From NCBI GenBank assembly GCA_017577365.1, contig PKRJ01000013.1:7095-71094 (forward strand): a stretch of 64,000 nt of DNA. Direction: 5' to 3'. The position numbers were made by a program, and so were the translations under genes. This document shows, piece by piece, positions 34,403 to 43,957 of this stretch. This DNA comes from Gammaproteobacteria bacterium. Lineage in GTDB: Bacteria > Pseudomonadota > Gammaproteobacteria > Steroidobacterales > Rariloculaceae. The notes under the pieces are model-generated. The model was not told the origin of the DNA. It did no database searches and saw only the letters and a program-made list of their open reading frames with translations. How positions within the stretch are numbered: the first letter of the stretch is position 1; every line of letters begins with the position of its first letter.

Positions 34403-35944
34403 ATGAGCACGGCGCCATTACTCATCGCCAAAGCCGGCGACACGAGCCTCGAGCTCTTGCCGGCGCTCGCGAACCGTCACGGTCTCATTGCGGGCGCTAC
34501 CGGCACCGGTAAAACCGTCACGCTGCAAACGTTGGCCGAGCGCTTCTCGTCGATCGGTGTGCCGGTATTCATGGCCGACGTGAAGGGCGATCTCGCCGGG
34601 ATGTCCATGCCGGGCGGCGGCAATCCCAAGGTCGAGGAGCGCCTGACGCAGCTCGGCATCGAGCCCGACTATGCGGGCTGCCCGGTGGTCTTCTGGGACG
34701 TGTTCGGCGCGAGCGGGCATCCCGTGCGCGCAACGATATCCGACATGGGGCCGCTCTTGCTCGCGCGCATGCTCGAGCTCAACGACACGCAAGAGGGCGT
34801 GCTGAACCTCGTCTTCAAGGTCGCCGACGACGCCGGGTTGTTGCTCCTCGATCTCAAGGACCTGCGCGCGATGCTGCAGCTCGTCGCGGAGAACGCGGCG
34901 GAGCTGCGCACGGAGTACGGCAACGTCTCGGCGGCCTCGGTCGGCGCGATTCAGCGCGGGCTGCTCGCCCTCGAGTCGCAGGGCGCCGATCGGTTCTTCG
35001 GCGAGCCGATGCTCAATGTCGACGATTTGCTGCAAACCGACCGGGGCCGCGGCGTCGTGAACATTCTCGCGGCGGACAAGCTGCTCCACTCGCCGAAGGT
35101 CTACAGCATGTTCCTGCTGTGGCTTCTCGCGGAGCTCTTCGAGCACTTGCCCGAGGTCGGCGATCTCGAGAAGCCGAAGCTCGTGTTCTTTTTCGACGAA
35201 GCGCATCTGCTCTTCGACGACGCACCCAAGGCGCTCGTCGACAAGATCGAGCAGGTCGTGCGGCTCATCCGCTCGAAGGGCGTCGGCGTGTACTTCGTCA
35301 CGCAGAATCCGCTCGACATTCCGGATGCCGTGCTCGGGCAGCTCGGCAACCGCGTGCAGCATGCGCTGCGTGCGTTCACGCCGCGCGACCAGAAAGCCGT
35401 GAAGGCGGCGGCGCAGACGATGCGCGCGAATCCCGCGCTCGACATCGAAACGGCGATCACGGAGCTCGGCGTCGGCGAGGCGCTCGTATCGCTGCTCGAC
35501 GAGAAGGGCCGTCCGGGCGTGACGCAACGTGCGCTGATCGTGCCCCCGATGAGCAGGCTCGGGCCGATCGAGCCCGCCGTGCGCGCGCAGCTGATCGCAT
35601 CGTCGAGCTTGGCTGGTCACTACGACACGGCGGTCGACCGAGAATCGGCTTACGAAAAGCTGCGCGCGCGTGCCGAAAGCGACGGCTCCCAGGGTCGGAA
35701 ACCCGGTCGAGCGGCCGGCGGCTCGGCTCGACGCGGCCCGGCGGGGCAAGGCCGATCCGCGAGCAACGACACGGGCAGTCTCGCGTCGGACATCTTGTTC
35801 GGTCGACGCGGGCCGCGCGGCGGGCGGCAGTCGCAGGGCTTGATCGAGGCGATGGCGAAGAGCGCCGTGCGCTCGATGGGCACTCAGGTCGGCCGCTCGC
35901 TGATGCGCGGATTACTCGGCTCCTTGCTCGGCAGCAAGAAGTAG
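34403..35944 (+). CDS. HerA-like ATPase, DUF853 family
   Basis: 513 aa. Walker A GATGTGKT (~30-37), Walker B VFFFDEAHLLF, a C-terminal RecA-like core (LIRSKGVGVYFVTQNPLDIP, LGNRVQHALRAFTPRDQKAV), then a basic low-complexity linker and a conserved C-terminal helix (MAKSAVRSMGTQVGRSLMRG). DUF853 proteins are hexameric HerA/FtsK-type ATPases found singly in proteobacterial chromosomes; the cellular role is not defined. A GG-N10-GC sigma-54-like element (34332-34347) lies upstream. The gene is not in a NurA or defence context here. Confidence 0.9.
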   Translation: MSTAPLLIAKAGDTSLELLPALANRHGLIAGATGTGKTVTLQTLAERFSSIGVPVFMADVKGDLAGMSMPGGGNPKVEERLTQLGIEPDYAGCPVVFWDVFGASGHPVRATISDMGPLLLARMLELNDTQEGVLNLVFKVADDAGLLLLDLKDLRAMLQLVAENAAELRTEYGNVSAASVGAIQRGLLALESQGADRFFGEPMLNVDDLLQTDRGRGVVNILAADKLLHSPKVYSMFLLWLLAELFEHLPEVGDLEKPKLVFFFDEAHLLFDDAPKALVDKIEQVVRLIRSKGVGVYFVTQNPLDIPDAVLGQLGNRVQHALRAFTPRDQKAVKAAAQTMRANPALDIETAITELGVGEALVSLLDEKGRPGVTQRALIVPPMSRLGPIEPAVRAQLIASSSLAGHYDTAVDRESAYEKLRARAESDGSQGRKPGRAAGGSARRGPAGQGRSASNDTGSLASDILFGRRGPRGGRQSQGLIEAMAKSAVRSMGTQVGRSLMRGLLGSLLGSKK

Positions 35945-35965
35945 GGACTCGCGCGGCTTCTTCGT

Positions 35966-37528
35966 TCAGTCCGCCACGCGCGCCGACACGATCGCAACCT
36001 CGTACGCGTTCGCCGAGGCAAACGGGCCGAGCCCCGTAGCGATGCGCTGCGCCGCGCCGGCCGGGAGGCGAGAGATCCGCTGACCGGCCTGCCGGATGCC
36101 GCCGTCGACCGCATAGCGAATGGCGAGCGCGACGTCCGCGACGTTGACCCCGGTCGGATTGCCGACCTCGACGACGAGCCGTCCTTGGGCGTCGAGCCCC
36201 GTCCGCACCTGCAGGTATTGACCGGGGTTCTGCGGCAGGTCGAGCCGCACGGCCCGATCGCGCGCCGCCTGCCCGACCTCGCTGCTCGATTGCGCCGCCG
36301 CCGCGTAGCGCTCGAGCGCCGCAGCGCGGTTGCCGCGCTGCTCGGCGATCAGCCCAAGCACGTAGTAGGCCTCCGCGGTCGGCAGGAGCGAAACGCTCGT
36401 CTCGAGATCGGCCTCGGCGGCGTCCCACTGGCGGAGTCGCTGGTGCGCGATGCCTTTCTTGAGCGGGTAATAGAAGTAGCGGTCGTTGCGCGCGATCGCG
36501 GCGCGATAGTGCTCGACCGCCTCGGCGTTCCGCCCTCGCTCGAGCTCGATATCGCCCATGAGCGCATGGAAGTGTCCCTCCGCGGGCAGCAGCCGGAGGG
36601 CCTCACGGGCGTGCCGTTCCGCCTCGTCGAGGCGTCCCTCGGAAAGCGCCTTGAGGCCCGCATCGTAGGCGTCGTAAGCGGGTTTCGCCTCTTTGAGCCG
36701 CGCGATGGCCGCTTGATAGCGCTCGCGTCCGAGCTCGCCTCCGGGCGGGAGCGACGCGGCCGTCTGCCGATTCCGCTCGACGCGCTCGGTCGACGGCGGA
36801 TGGCTCGCGAACAGCCCGGCGAGCCAGCCTTCGTTGCCGCTGCCCTCGGAGAGGCGCACGAATGTCTCCTGAAGCGTGACGGCCGCCATCGGATCGTAGC
36901 CCGCCTTGGCCATGTACTGCGTGCCGTAGAGATCCGATTCGAGCTCGGCGCCGCGGCTGTAACGCTGATTGACGAGCTGCGCGCCGAGATTCGCGGCGCC
37001 GACGACGAGATTCGAATAGTCGTTGTCCCGCGCGCCGATCGCGGCGGCGAGCACCGCACCCTGAAGCAGCATCCCGCGCTGCATCGCGAGCGCGCCGTGC
37101 CGCGCCGCGGCGTGCACGATCTCGTGCCCGAGCACGGCCGCGAGCTCCGCCTCGTTGTCGAGCTCGAGCAAGAGCCCCCGGTTCACCGCGATCTTCCCGC
37201 CGGGGAGCGCCCAGGCATTCGGCACCGAGTTGTTCAGCACGACGAACTCGTACGGCAGCGCGCGGTCGCTCACCGCGGCGAGCCGCTGTCCGACGCTCGA
37301 GACATAGGCCGTGAGCTCGGGATCGACGACGTAGTCGCCGCCCTGCGCCTGCCGCATCGGGAAGTACTGCTGCTCGCCGATCGCGATTTCCTGATCCGCG
37401 GAGACGAGCGCGAGCTCCCGGTCGCCGGTGACCGGATTGATCACGCAGCCGGCGGAGGCCAGAAGGGCGGCACCCGCGGCGACCGCACACGCCGCGTGAC
37501 GGATGCGTCGAATCGTCTTCTTTTCCAT
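35966..37528 (-). CDS. M48-family metalloprotease lipoprotein with TPR domain (BepA/LoiP-like)
   Basis: 520 aa. Lipobox SAGC (~27) followed by VINPVTGDRELALVSADQE. Zinc site HEIVH in LAAVLGHEIVHAAARHG, with the third ligand in AELESDLYGTQYMAKAGYDP. The C-terminal half has tetratricopeptide repeats (LKALSEGRLDEAERHAREAL and onward) and a final Ig-like segment. These proteases act in the periplasm on misassembled outer-membrane proteins. GGAGGATCG precedes the ATG at 37528. Confidence 0.92.
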   Translation of the reverse strand: MEKKTIRRIRHAACAVAAGAALLASAGCVINPVTGDRELALVSADQEIAIGEQQYFPMRQAQGGDYVVDPELTAYVSSVGQRLAAVSDRALPYEFVVLNNSVPNAWALPGGKIAVNRGLLLELDNEAELAAVLGHEIVHAAARHGALAMQRGMLLQGAVLAAAIGARDNDYSNLVVGAANLGAQLVNQRYSRGAELESDLYGTQYMAKAGYDPMAAVTLQETFVRLSEGSGNEGWLAGLFASHPPSTERVERNRQTAASLPPGGELGRERYQAAIARLKEAKPAYDAYDAGLKALSEGRLDEAERHAREALRLLPAEGHFHALMGDIELERGRNAEAVEHYRAAIARNDRYFYYPLKKGIAHQRLRQWDAAEADLETSVSLLPTAEAYYVLGLIAEQRGNRAAALERYAAAAQSSSEVGQAARDRAVRLDLPQNPGQYLQVRTGLDAQGRLVVEVGNPTGVNVADVALAIRYAVDGGIRQAGQRISRLPAGAAQRIATGLGPFASANAYEVAIVSARVAD

Positions 37529-37679
37529 TCTTTGCGATCCTCCCGGGCGGTTCGTCGAGGCGCTCCGGGTGCCGAAAGCTTCGCCGAAAACGATAATAGG
37601 AGTCGAGTCTTCGGACCCGCAGCGTAGCCCCGGGTTCCGGCGGCCCAAGCGCCGCGCCCTTGGACTACAATGCTTCGCC

Positions 37680-39371
37680 ATGGACAAGGAAGGTACGCCG
37701 ACGGATTTCATCCGTCAGATCGTTGCTGCGGACGTCGCGGCCGGCAAGAACGGCGGCCGCGTGCAGACTCGTTTCCCGCCGGAGCCGAACGGGTATCTCC
37801 ACATCGGCCACGCGAAGGCGATCTGCGTCGACTTCGGCATCGCCGAGGAATTCGGCGGCACGTGCTATTTGCGCTTCGACGACACGAATCCGACCAAGGA
37901 AGACGAGGAGTACGTCGAGGCGATCAAGCGCGACGTCCGCTGGCTCGGCTTCGACTGGGGCGACCGGCTGACGCACGCGTCGGACTATTTCCCGCAGATG
38001 TACGAGCTCGCCGTGCATCTGATTCGCGCCGGCAAGGCGTATGTGGATCACCTCTCGACCGAGGAGATCCGCGAATACCGCGGCACGCTGACCGAGCCGG
38101 GACGCGAGAGCCCGTATCGCAACCGCTCGGTCGAGGAGAACCTCGAGCTGTTCGAGCGGATGCGCCGAGGCGAGTTCGAAGAAGGCGAGTGCGTGCTTCG
38201 CGCGAAGATCGACATGGCGTCGCCGAACATCAATCTGCGCGACCCGCCGCTGTATCGCATCCGCAAGGTGCCGCACCAGCGCACCGGCACGACGTGGTGC
38301 ATCTACCCGTTGTACGACTTCGCGCACACGCTTTCCGATGCGCTCGAGGGCACCACGCACTCGCTCTGCACCCTCGAGTTCGAGGATCACCGACCGCTCT
38401 ACGAATGGTTCCTCGACAACCTGCCCGTGCCGCACCGGCCCAGGCAGATCGAGTTCTCGCGGCTCAATCTGATGTATACGCAGATGAGCAAGCGGCGGCT
38501 GCGGCAGCTCGTCGAGGAGAAGCACGTCGAGGGCTGGGACGATCCGAGGATGCCGACGCTTTCGGGGTTCCGGCGCCGCGGCTACACGCCCGAATCGATC
38601 CGCGATTTCATTCGCCGGATCGGCGTGACGAAGAAGGAGCACATGATCGAGCTCGGCCTGCTCGAGAGCTGCATCCGCGACGACCTGAACGTGCGCGCCG
38701 AGCGGCGCTTCGCGGTGCTCGATCCGCTGAAGATCACGATCGTGAACTTCCCGGACGACGAGGTCGAGTGGCTCGAGGCCGCGAATCATCCGAGCCGCTC
38801 CGAGCTCGGCACGCGCACCGTGCCGTTCTCGCGTGAGATCCTGATCGAGCGCTCGGATTTCATGGAGGATCCGCCGAAGCAATTCCACCGGCTGAAGCCC
38901 GGCGGCGAGGTGCGGCTGCGCTACGCGTACATCATCAAGTGCGAGGAAGTCGTGAAGGACGCCGCGGGGAACGTGGTCGAGCTCAAGTGCAGCTACGATC
39001 CGACGACCCGCAGCGGGTCGGGCGACGAGGGGCGCAAGGTCAAGGGCACGATCCATTGGGTGTCGGCGCGGCACGCCGCGCGCGCCGAGGTGCGGCTCTA
39101 CGACCGGCTGTTCAAGGTGCCGTTCCCGACCGGCGAGTCGCTCGAGGACGAGCTCAACCCGAGCTCGCTCGAGATCGTCGAGGCCGCCGTGGAGCCCGCG
39201 CTCGCCGACGCGCCGCCCGAGTCGCACTTTCAGTTCGAGCGGAACGGCTACTTCTTCGTCGATCCCGTGCTGTCGCGTCCCGGCAAGCCGGTCTTCAACC
39301 GGACCGTGACGCTGCGCGACAGCTGGGCGAAGCTCGAGAAGGAAGCCCTGAGCGGCGCCGCGCAAGGCTGA
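37680..39371 (+). CDS. glnS: Glutaminyl-tRNA synthetase
   Basis: 563 aa (E. coli GlnS is 554). Class-I signatures: HIGH in FPPEPNGYLHIGHAKAI and the KMSKS-equivalent MYTQMSKRRL. Both C-terminal beta-barrel domains are present (WVSARHAARAEVRLYDRLF, NGYFFVDPVLSRPGKPVFNR). Charges tRNA-Gln with glutamine. A direct GlnRS, rather than the GatCAB route, fits a gamma- or betaproteobacterium. The ATG at 37680 has no clear Shine-Dalgarno and the -10-like TACAAT lies close upstream, so a very short leader is possible. Confidence 0.97.
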   Translation: MDKEGTPTDFIRQIVAADVAAGKNGGRVQTRFPPEPNGYLHIGHAKAICVDFGIAEEFGGTCYLRFDDTNPTKEDEEYVEAIKRDVRWLGFDWGDRLTHASDYFPQMYELAVHLIRAGKAYVDHLSTEEIREYRGTLTEPGRESPYRNRSVEENLELFERMRRGEFEEGECVLRAKIDMASPNINLRDPPLYRIRKVPHQRTGTTWCIYPLYDFAHTLSDALEGTTHSLCTLEFEDHRPLYEWFLDNLPVPHRPRQIEFSRLNLMYTQMSKRRLRQLVEEKHVEGWDDPRMPTLSGFRRRGYTPESIRDFIRRIGVTKKEHMIELGLLESCIRDDLNVRAERRFAVLDPLKITIVNFPDDEVEWLEAANHPSRSELGTRTVPFSREILIERSDFMEDPPKQFHRLKPGGEVRLRYAYIIKCEEVVKDAAGNVVELKCSYDPTTRSGSGDEGRKVKGTIHWVSARHAARAEVRLYDRLFKVPFPTGESLEDELNPSSLEIVEAAVEPALADAPPESHFQFERNGYFFVDPVLSRPGKPVFNRTVTLRDSWAKLEKEALSGAAQG

Positions 39372-39386
39372 TACGAGAGGCCAACT

Positions 39387-39414
39387 GGTCGCGGCAGCCT
39401 CGAGCGCCGCGACC
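39387..39414. terminator. Hairpin between convergent genes
   Basis: A 9-bp perfect stem GGTCGCGGC (39387-39395) and GCCGCGACC (39406-39414) with a 10-nt loop, placed between the ends of glnS and the FAD oxidoreductase gene. There is no T-run, but the position fits a bidirectional terminator. Confidence 0.5.
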
Positions 39415-39423
39415 GGCTCGGCG

Positions 39424-40773
39424 TCAGGGCGGCAGCACGACCTTCTGATACAGCGTCTTCGCGCGCCCCTGCGGGTCGTACTTCGCCTTCAGCTCGCGAT
39501 ACGCCTCGCCGTTGTAGCGCGCGTCGAATTCCTCCTCGGTCATGAACGACGAGGAATAGAGCATCTTGATTCCGCCGAGCGCGAAGGTCTTCTCGTCGAG
39601 GATCTTCGTGTAGTAGTACGGCGGCTTGCCTTCGGGCTTGCGGACCTGGAGGTAGCAGCCGAGATTGAAGTACAGCGTGTTCGGGCGGATCGGGTAGAGC
39701 GTCGGCTGACGCGGCGTGCGAATCGGCACCGCGGCCCACGGCCGGCCGTCGAGCCGCACTTCCCGGAGCGCGAACTCGAGCAGCTCCTCCGCGTGCTCCC
39801 ACGGCACTTCCCAGTCCTGAATGAGCGGCTCGGTGTCGGGCTCACGGGCGCCGGGGAGCTTCTGCGCGAGCCTGTCCTTCCACGCGACGTAGTGCGTGTA
39901 GAACGCCGAGTTGCGGAAGCGCGCGGGCGCGTAGCGGCGAAAGAGCGCGTAGAGGAGGCCGTCCGGGATATTCCAGAACCATTCCGGATCGTAGCGGAAG
40001 AGGTAGTCGCGCGTCGTCAGATAGATGTCGCTGCGCGCCTGCACGAGCCGATAGAAAATGTTGCGCCGCAAGATGTCGTCGACGTGCGGGACGCTCTGCG
40101 CGTAGCGGCCGGTCATCAAAATGAAGCGGCCGTCCTCGAACACGAGCCCTTCGACGAAGTGGTGCTCGCCCGAATCCGCCGCCGCGCGCATCGCGTCGAG
40201 GTACGACGCGGCCGTGCCGTACGTCTCCATGTGCAGGTGCACGTACGGCTGGACCGGCTCGATCTTGATGCGCGCGCGCAGGATATAGCCGAGCGTGCCG
40301 TAGGAGTTCGGCAGCGCGTTGAAGAGATCCGCGTACTCGTTCGTCGCCGACGCGGTGACGACGCGCCCGGTCGGCAGCAGCACGTCGGCCTCGACGAGAC
40401 CGTCGTGCACGAACCCGTTACGAAAGCACGTCGACTCGATGCCGATGCCGACCGTGGCGCCGCCGACCGTGATGTGCTTCAGCTCCGGCACGACGAGCGG
40501 CACGTGGCCGCGCGCGATCGCGTAGTCCGCAATCGTCTCGAACGTCGTGAGCCCCTCGACGTCCATCGTGAGGCTTTCGGCGTCGAGCGAGATCGGCTGG
40601 TTGAAGTCGCCGAGCGAAAGGCGCTTCGTGCCGGTCTCGCGCGGCTGGTAACGAAACAGATTCGAGATCGTCGACTTCGAGAGCTGAAGGTGTCCCGGGC
40701 CTTCGGTCCACTCGCTCTCGAGCCGCGCCTTTTTCCGCTCGTACTCGGCGGCGGCCGCCGCGTTCGCGCTCAC
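39424..40773 (-). CDS. FAD-binding oxidoreductase, DHCR24/TmsA-like
   Basis: 449 aa from the GTG at 40773, which overlaps the stop of the CFA-like gene (GTGA). The N-terminal PCMH-type FAD domain has VPLVVPELKHITVGGATVGI and VEADVLLPTGRVVTAS; the C-terminal half contains the conserved RPNTLYFNLGCY and IKMLYSSSFMTEEEF blocks. It resembles sterol delta-24 reductase-type flavoproteins and the TmsA/BfaA reductase that, with a CFA-like methyltransferase, makes 10-methyl branched fatty acids in actinobacteria. The coupled overlap with a CFA-like gene strongly supports this pairing. Lipid specificity is inferred. Confidence 0.82.
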   Translation of the reverse strand: MSANAAAAAEYERKKARLESEWTEGPGHLQLSKSTISNLFRYQPRETGTKRLSLGDFNQPISLDAESLTMDVEGLTTFETIADYAIARGHVPLVVPELKHITVGGATVGIGIESTCFRNGFVHDGLVEADVLLPTGRVVTASATNEYADLFNALPNSYGTLGYILRARIKIEPVQPYVHLHMETYGTAASYLDAMRAAADSGEHHFVEGLVFEDGRFILMTGRYAQSVPHVDDILRRNIFYRLVQARSDIYLTTRDYLFRYDPEWFWNIPDGLLYALFRRYAPARFRNSAFYTHYVAWKDRLAQKLPGAREPDTEPLIQDWEVPWEHAEELLEFALREVRLDGRPWAAVPIRTPRQPTLYPIRPNTLYFNLGCYLQVRKPEGKPPYYYTKILDEKTFALGGIKMLYSSSFMTEEEFDARYNGEAYRELKAKYDPQGRAKTLYQKVVLPP

Positions 40774-42047
40774 GCTTTCTCGTAGACGTGCGCGCGCGTC
40801 CACGGCACGCCGTTGTAGCCGGTCCGGGCGAACAGCACCTGGAACAGCTGCAGCTTGCCGTGCACGAACGCCATGATCGAGCCCGCGAGGTAGAGCCGCC
40901 ACGCGCGGACGAACGTCTCGTCGAACATCTTGCGCACCGCGTCAACGTTCTCCTCGAAGCGGTCGAGCCACGCTCGGAGCGTCTCCGCGTAATGCAGGCG
41001 GATGTTCTCGACATCGAGCACGGACAGTCCGTTCGGCTCGAAGATGTCCATCATCTGCCGCAGGGTCGGAGGATAGGCGCCCGGGAAGATGCGCTTGTCG
41101 ATCCACGCGTTCAGCGGCTCCGGCCAGTCGCGCCCGATGGTGTGGATCAAGCCGCGTCCTTCCGGCGTGATCAGCCGATCGATGAGGTTGCCGAGCGCAC
41201 GGTAGTTGCCGGGCCCGACGTGCTCGAGCATGCCGATCGAGACGAACGCGTCGTAGCGCGGCGACTTGGCGCCCGCCGCGTTACGGTAGTCGTCCTCGAC
41301 GAACTCGACCTTGTCCGTGAGCCCTTCGCGCTTCGCCCATTCGCGCGCGTGCTCGACCTGCTCGTGCGAGATGTTGAAGCTGCGCACGTTCACGCCGTAG
41401 TTCTTCGCCATGAAGAGCGCGAAGCCGCCCCAGCCGCTGCCGGCCTCGATGACGCGCTCGCCGGGCTGGAGCCGGAGCTTCCGGCTAACGTGGTGCATCT
41501 TCGCCTGCTGCGCCTGCTCGAGCGTCATCGAAGGGTCGGCGTAGTACGCGCACGTGTACTGCAGCGCCTCGCGGTCGAGCCACAGCTCGTAGAACTCGTT
41601 GCCGATGTCGTAGTGATGGTGGATGTTGCGCTTCGAATCGGCGAGATCGGGCGCGAGCCGGCTGCCGCGCCGCAGCCAGCCGGGCACGCCGCGGGCATCG
41701 AGATATCGGTACGCGGCATCGAGCAGCGTCAGCAGATCGCCGTTCACCTGGATGCGTCCGGCGCTGTAGAGGTCGCCGAAATGCAGCTCCGGGTTCACGA
41801 GGACCTGGAACAGCGCGCGCCGGTCGCCGATGCGCACCGTCACGCGGCCCTCGGCCGGTTGGGCCTTCTCGGGCGGGACGTCCCACAGCACGACGTCGAT
41901 CGGCGCATCGCCGAGACGGCTCGTGAGCTGACGCACGATCCAGCGATCCGCTGCCGTCGGGACGCCGAGCGCGGCGCGCTCGGGCGCCGAATCGGCCGGA
42001 TAGCCCGAGGTGGGCACGCCGAGAGGCTCCAGGCGACTTCTATTCAT
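40770..42047 (-). CDS. CFA-synthase-like SAM methyltransferase, TmsB/BfaB-like
   Basis: 425 aa, ATG at 42047 with GGAG 8 nt upstream. Family signatures: HHHYDIGNEFYELWLD, LQYTCAYYADPSMTLEQAQQ, SAM loop EAGSGWGGFALFMAKNYG, VSIGMLEHVGPGNY, the HTIG loop and HYAETLRAWLDRFEEN. In classic cyclopropane synthases the SAM loop reads GCGWGG with a bicarbonate-contacting Cys; here that residue is Ser (~204). With the coupled flavoprotein downstream, the expected product is a methylene then methyl branch on unsaturated phospholipid acyl chains rather than a cyclopropane. The assignment to the tms/bfa class is inference. Confidence 0.85.
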   Translation of the reverse strand: MNRSRLEPLGVPTSGYPADSAPERAALGVPTAADRWIVRQLTSRLGDAPIDVVLWDVPPEKAQPAEGRVTVRIGDRRALFQVLVNPELHFGDLYSAGRIQVNGDLLTLLDAAYRYLDARGVPGWLRRGSRLAPDLADSKRNIHHHYDIGNEFYELWLDREALQYTCAYYADPSMTLEQAQQAKMHHVSRKLRLQPGERVIEAGSGWGGFALFMAKNYGVNVRSFNISHEQVEHAREWAKREGLTDKVEFVEDDYRNAAGAKSPRYDAFVSIGMLEHVGPGNYRALGNLIDRLITPEGRGLIHTIGRDWPEPLNAWIDKRIFPGAYPPTLRQMMDIFEPNGLSVLDVENIRLHYAETLRAWLDRFEENVDAVRKMFDETFVRAWRLYLAGSIMAFVHGKLQLFQVLFARTGYNGVPWTRAHVYEKA

Positions 42048-42376
42048 CTCGTTATTCTCCGCTGCGAGCACCGCCGCCGGGATAGGGCGGCTTGCGAGCC
42101 ATGGAACGAGGGGAGGCGTCCTCGCCGCAGGCCTCCTGTCGGCCTGCCGGGACGCGCGCCGGCCGCGGCTTCGGCCGCCGGCCGACGGAAAGGCCCTCGT
42201 GAATTTCCATATCCGGGTCGACCGGCTCCACGGTATTGTGCCATGCGGCGCCAGCGACTTGAACTTCAACGTTTTTTGTAGGTGCTTGTTCGGGCAAGGA
42301 TCGTTTCTCGGTCGATTTCCGCGCGCGCCGATCGACGAATGCATGGGGTGGTAACATAGGCGGCGAGGGTGGATCG
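42048..42376. other. 329-bp divergent spacer
   Basis: It lies between the CFA-like gene and moaA. It must hold both promoters, but no consensus element is clear. A -10-like TAACAT occurs near 42353. I see no Moco riboswitch fold, RNA gene or convincing ORF. Confidence 0.4.
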
Positions 42377-43420
42377 ATGACGAACGGCAGCGTGAAGCGA
42401 TGGCAGGGCGAGGGGGCGGTCCGGGACCGCCTGAATCGGCCCGTGCGCGATCTCCGGATCTCGGTGATCGATCGCTGCAATTTCCGCTGCCCGTACTGTA
42501 TGCCCGAGGACGTCTACGGCGACGAGCACGCGTTCATGCCGCGCTCCGAGTGGCTCACGGCGGGCGAGATCAAGCGCATCGCGTCGCTGTTCTTGCAGCT
42601 CGGCGTCACGAAGTTCCGCCTGACCGGCGGCGAGCCGCTCCTGCGGCGCGATCTCGTCGAGATCGTCGCGGCGCTCGCCGAGCTGCCGGGCGCCGACGAT
42701 CTCGCGCTGACGACGAACGGCTCGTTGCTCGCGCGCCGGGCGAAGGAGCTCAAGTCCGCAGGCTTGAAGCGCGTGACGGTGAGCCTCGACAGCCTCGACG
42801 ACGCGACGTTCAAGATGATGAGCGGCGGCCGCGGCGACGTCGCGACGGTGCTCGGGGCGATCGAGACGGCGCGCGAGGTGGGCTTCTCGCCGGTCAAGGT
42901 CAACGTGATGGTGCAGCGCGGCAAGAACGAGGAAGGGGTCCTCGATCTCGTCGAGCGCTTCCGCGGCACCGGCGTGATCGTGCGGTTCATCGAGTACATG
43001 GATGTCGGCACGCTGAACGGCTGGCGCCGCGAGGACGTCGTGCCGTCGAAGGAGCTCGTCGAGAAGATCGGCGCGCGCTGGCCGCTCGAGCCGCTCGACA
43101 AGAACTATCGCGGCGAGGTCGCGGAGCGCTATCGCTTCGTCGACGGCGCGGGCGAGATCGGTTTCATCTCGTCGGTCAGCAATCCGTTCTGCGGCGACTG
43201 TCATCGCGCGCGGCTGTCCGCCGACGGAAAGCTCTACACGTGCCTCTTCGCGGCGAACGGCACGGATCTTCGAACCCCGCTTCGGGCCGGCGCGAGCGAT
43301 GCCGAGCTCATCGGCCTGCTGCAGAACGTGTGGCGTTCGCGCGCTGACCGCTACAGCGAGCTTCGCGCGGAGCTCCGGGCGCGGCGCGAGCGGGTCGAGA
43401 TGTACAGGATCGGCGGCTGA
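42377..43420 (+). CDS. moaA: GTP 3',8-cyclase MoaA
   Basis: 347 aa radical-SAM enzyme for the first step of molybdopterin synthesis. The N-terminal cluster is CNFRCPYC (Cys 34, 38, 41), the SAM region KFRLTGGEPLLRRDL, the C-terminal cluster NPFCGDCHRARLS with a further Cys in LYTCLF, and the functional C-terminal Gly-Gly (YRIGG). The stop overlaps the moaC start (TGATG), so translation is coupled. Confidence 0.97.
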   Translation: MTNGSVKRWQGEGAVRDRLNRPVRDLRISVIDRCNFRCPYCMPEDVYGDEHAFMPRSEWLTAGEIKRIASLFLQLGVTKFRLTGGEPLLRRDLVEIVAALAELPGADDLALTTNGSLLARRAKELKSAGLKRVTVSLDSLDDATFKMMSGGRGDVATVLGAIETAREVGFSPVKVNVMVQRGKNEEGVLDLVERFRGTGVIVRFIEYMDVGTLNGWRREDVVPSKELVEKIGARWPLEPLDKNYRGEVAERYRFVDGAGEIGFISSVSNPFCGDCHRARLSADGKLYTCLFAANGTDLRTPLRAGASDAELIGLLQNVWRSRADRYSELRAELRARRERVEMYRIGG

Positions 43421-43920
43421 TGCTCACGCATGTCGACGAGCGCGATCGGCCGACGATGGTCGACGTCGGCGACAAGGCGGTGACGACGCGCACCGCCGAG
43501 GCGCGCGCGATCGTCGAGTTTCCGGAAGAGGCGGGCGTTTCGGCCGGCGAGGAGCTGCGCACGAAGAAGGGGCCGGTCTTCGATACGGCGATCATCGCGG
43601 GCGTGATGGCCGCGAAGAAGACGCACGATCTCGTGCCGTTCTGTCATCCGATCGCGCTCGAGGATTGCAAGATCGCGATCGACTGGAGCGGCCCGCGCGA
43701 GATCACGGTGCGCTGCTCCGTGCGTGCGACGCACAAGACCGGCGTCGAGATGGAGGCGCTGACCGGCGCGACGGTCGCCGCGCTCACGATCTACGACATG
43801 TGCAAGGCGCTGACGCACGGGATAAGGATCAAAGAGGTCGCGCTGCTGTCGAAGACCGGCGGCAAGCGCGACTATCGGCTCGAGCCGGCGGCAGCGGGTA
43901 CCGCCGGGGGCGAGACTTAG
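43420..43920 (+). CDS. moaC: Cyclic pyranopterin monophosphate synthase MoaC
   Basis: 166 aa. Conserved blocks: MVDVGDKAVTTRTAEARAIV, KTHDLVPFCHPIALEDCKI, TGVEMEALTGATVAALTIYD and MCKALTHGIRIKEVALLSKT, containing the catalytic Lys and Asp of the family. It converts the MoaA product to cPMP. Coupled to moaA. Confidence 0.97.
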   Translation: MLTHVDERDRPTMVDVGDKAVTTRTAEARAIVEFPEEAGVSAGEELRTKKGPVFDTAIIAGVMAAKKTHDLVPFCHPIALEDCKIAIDWSGPREITVRCSVRATHKTGVEMEALTGATVAALTIYDMCKALTHGIRIKEVALLSKTGGKRDYRLEPAAAGTAGGET

Positions 43921-43957
43921 AGCGACTGTGGTCGTGCATCGATAGCAGGGAGAGAAG

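Noticed and set aside
34403..35944. HerA-NurA or HerA-DUF4297-type defence pair
   Set aside because: DUF853 HerA-like protein stands alone between a DUF8021-like gene and an M48 protease; no nuclease or sirtuin partner next to it.
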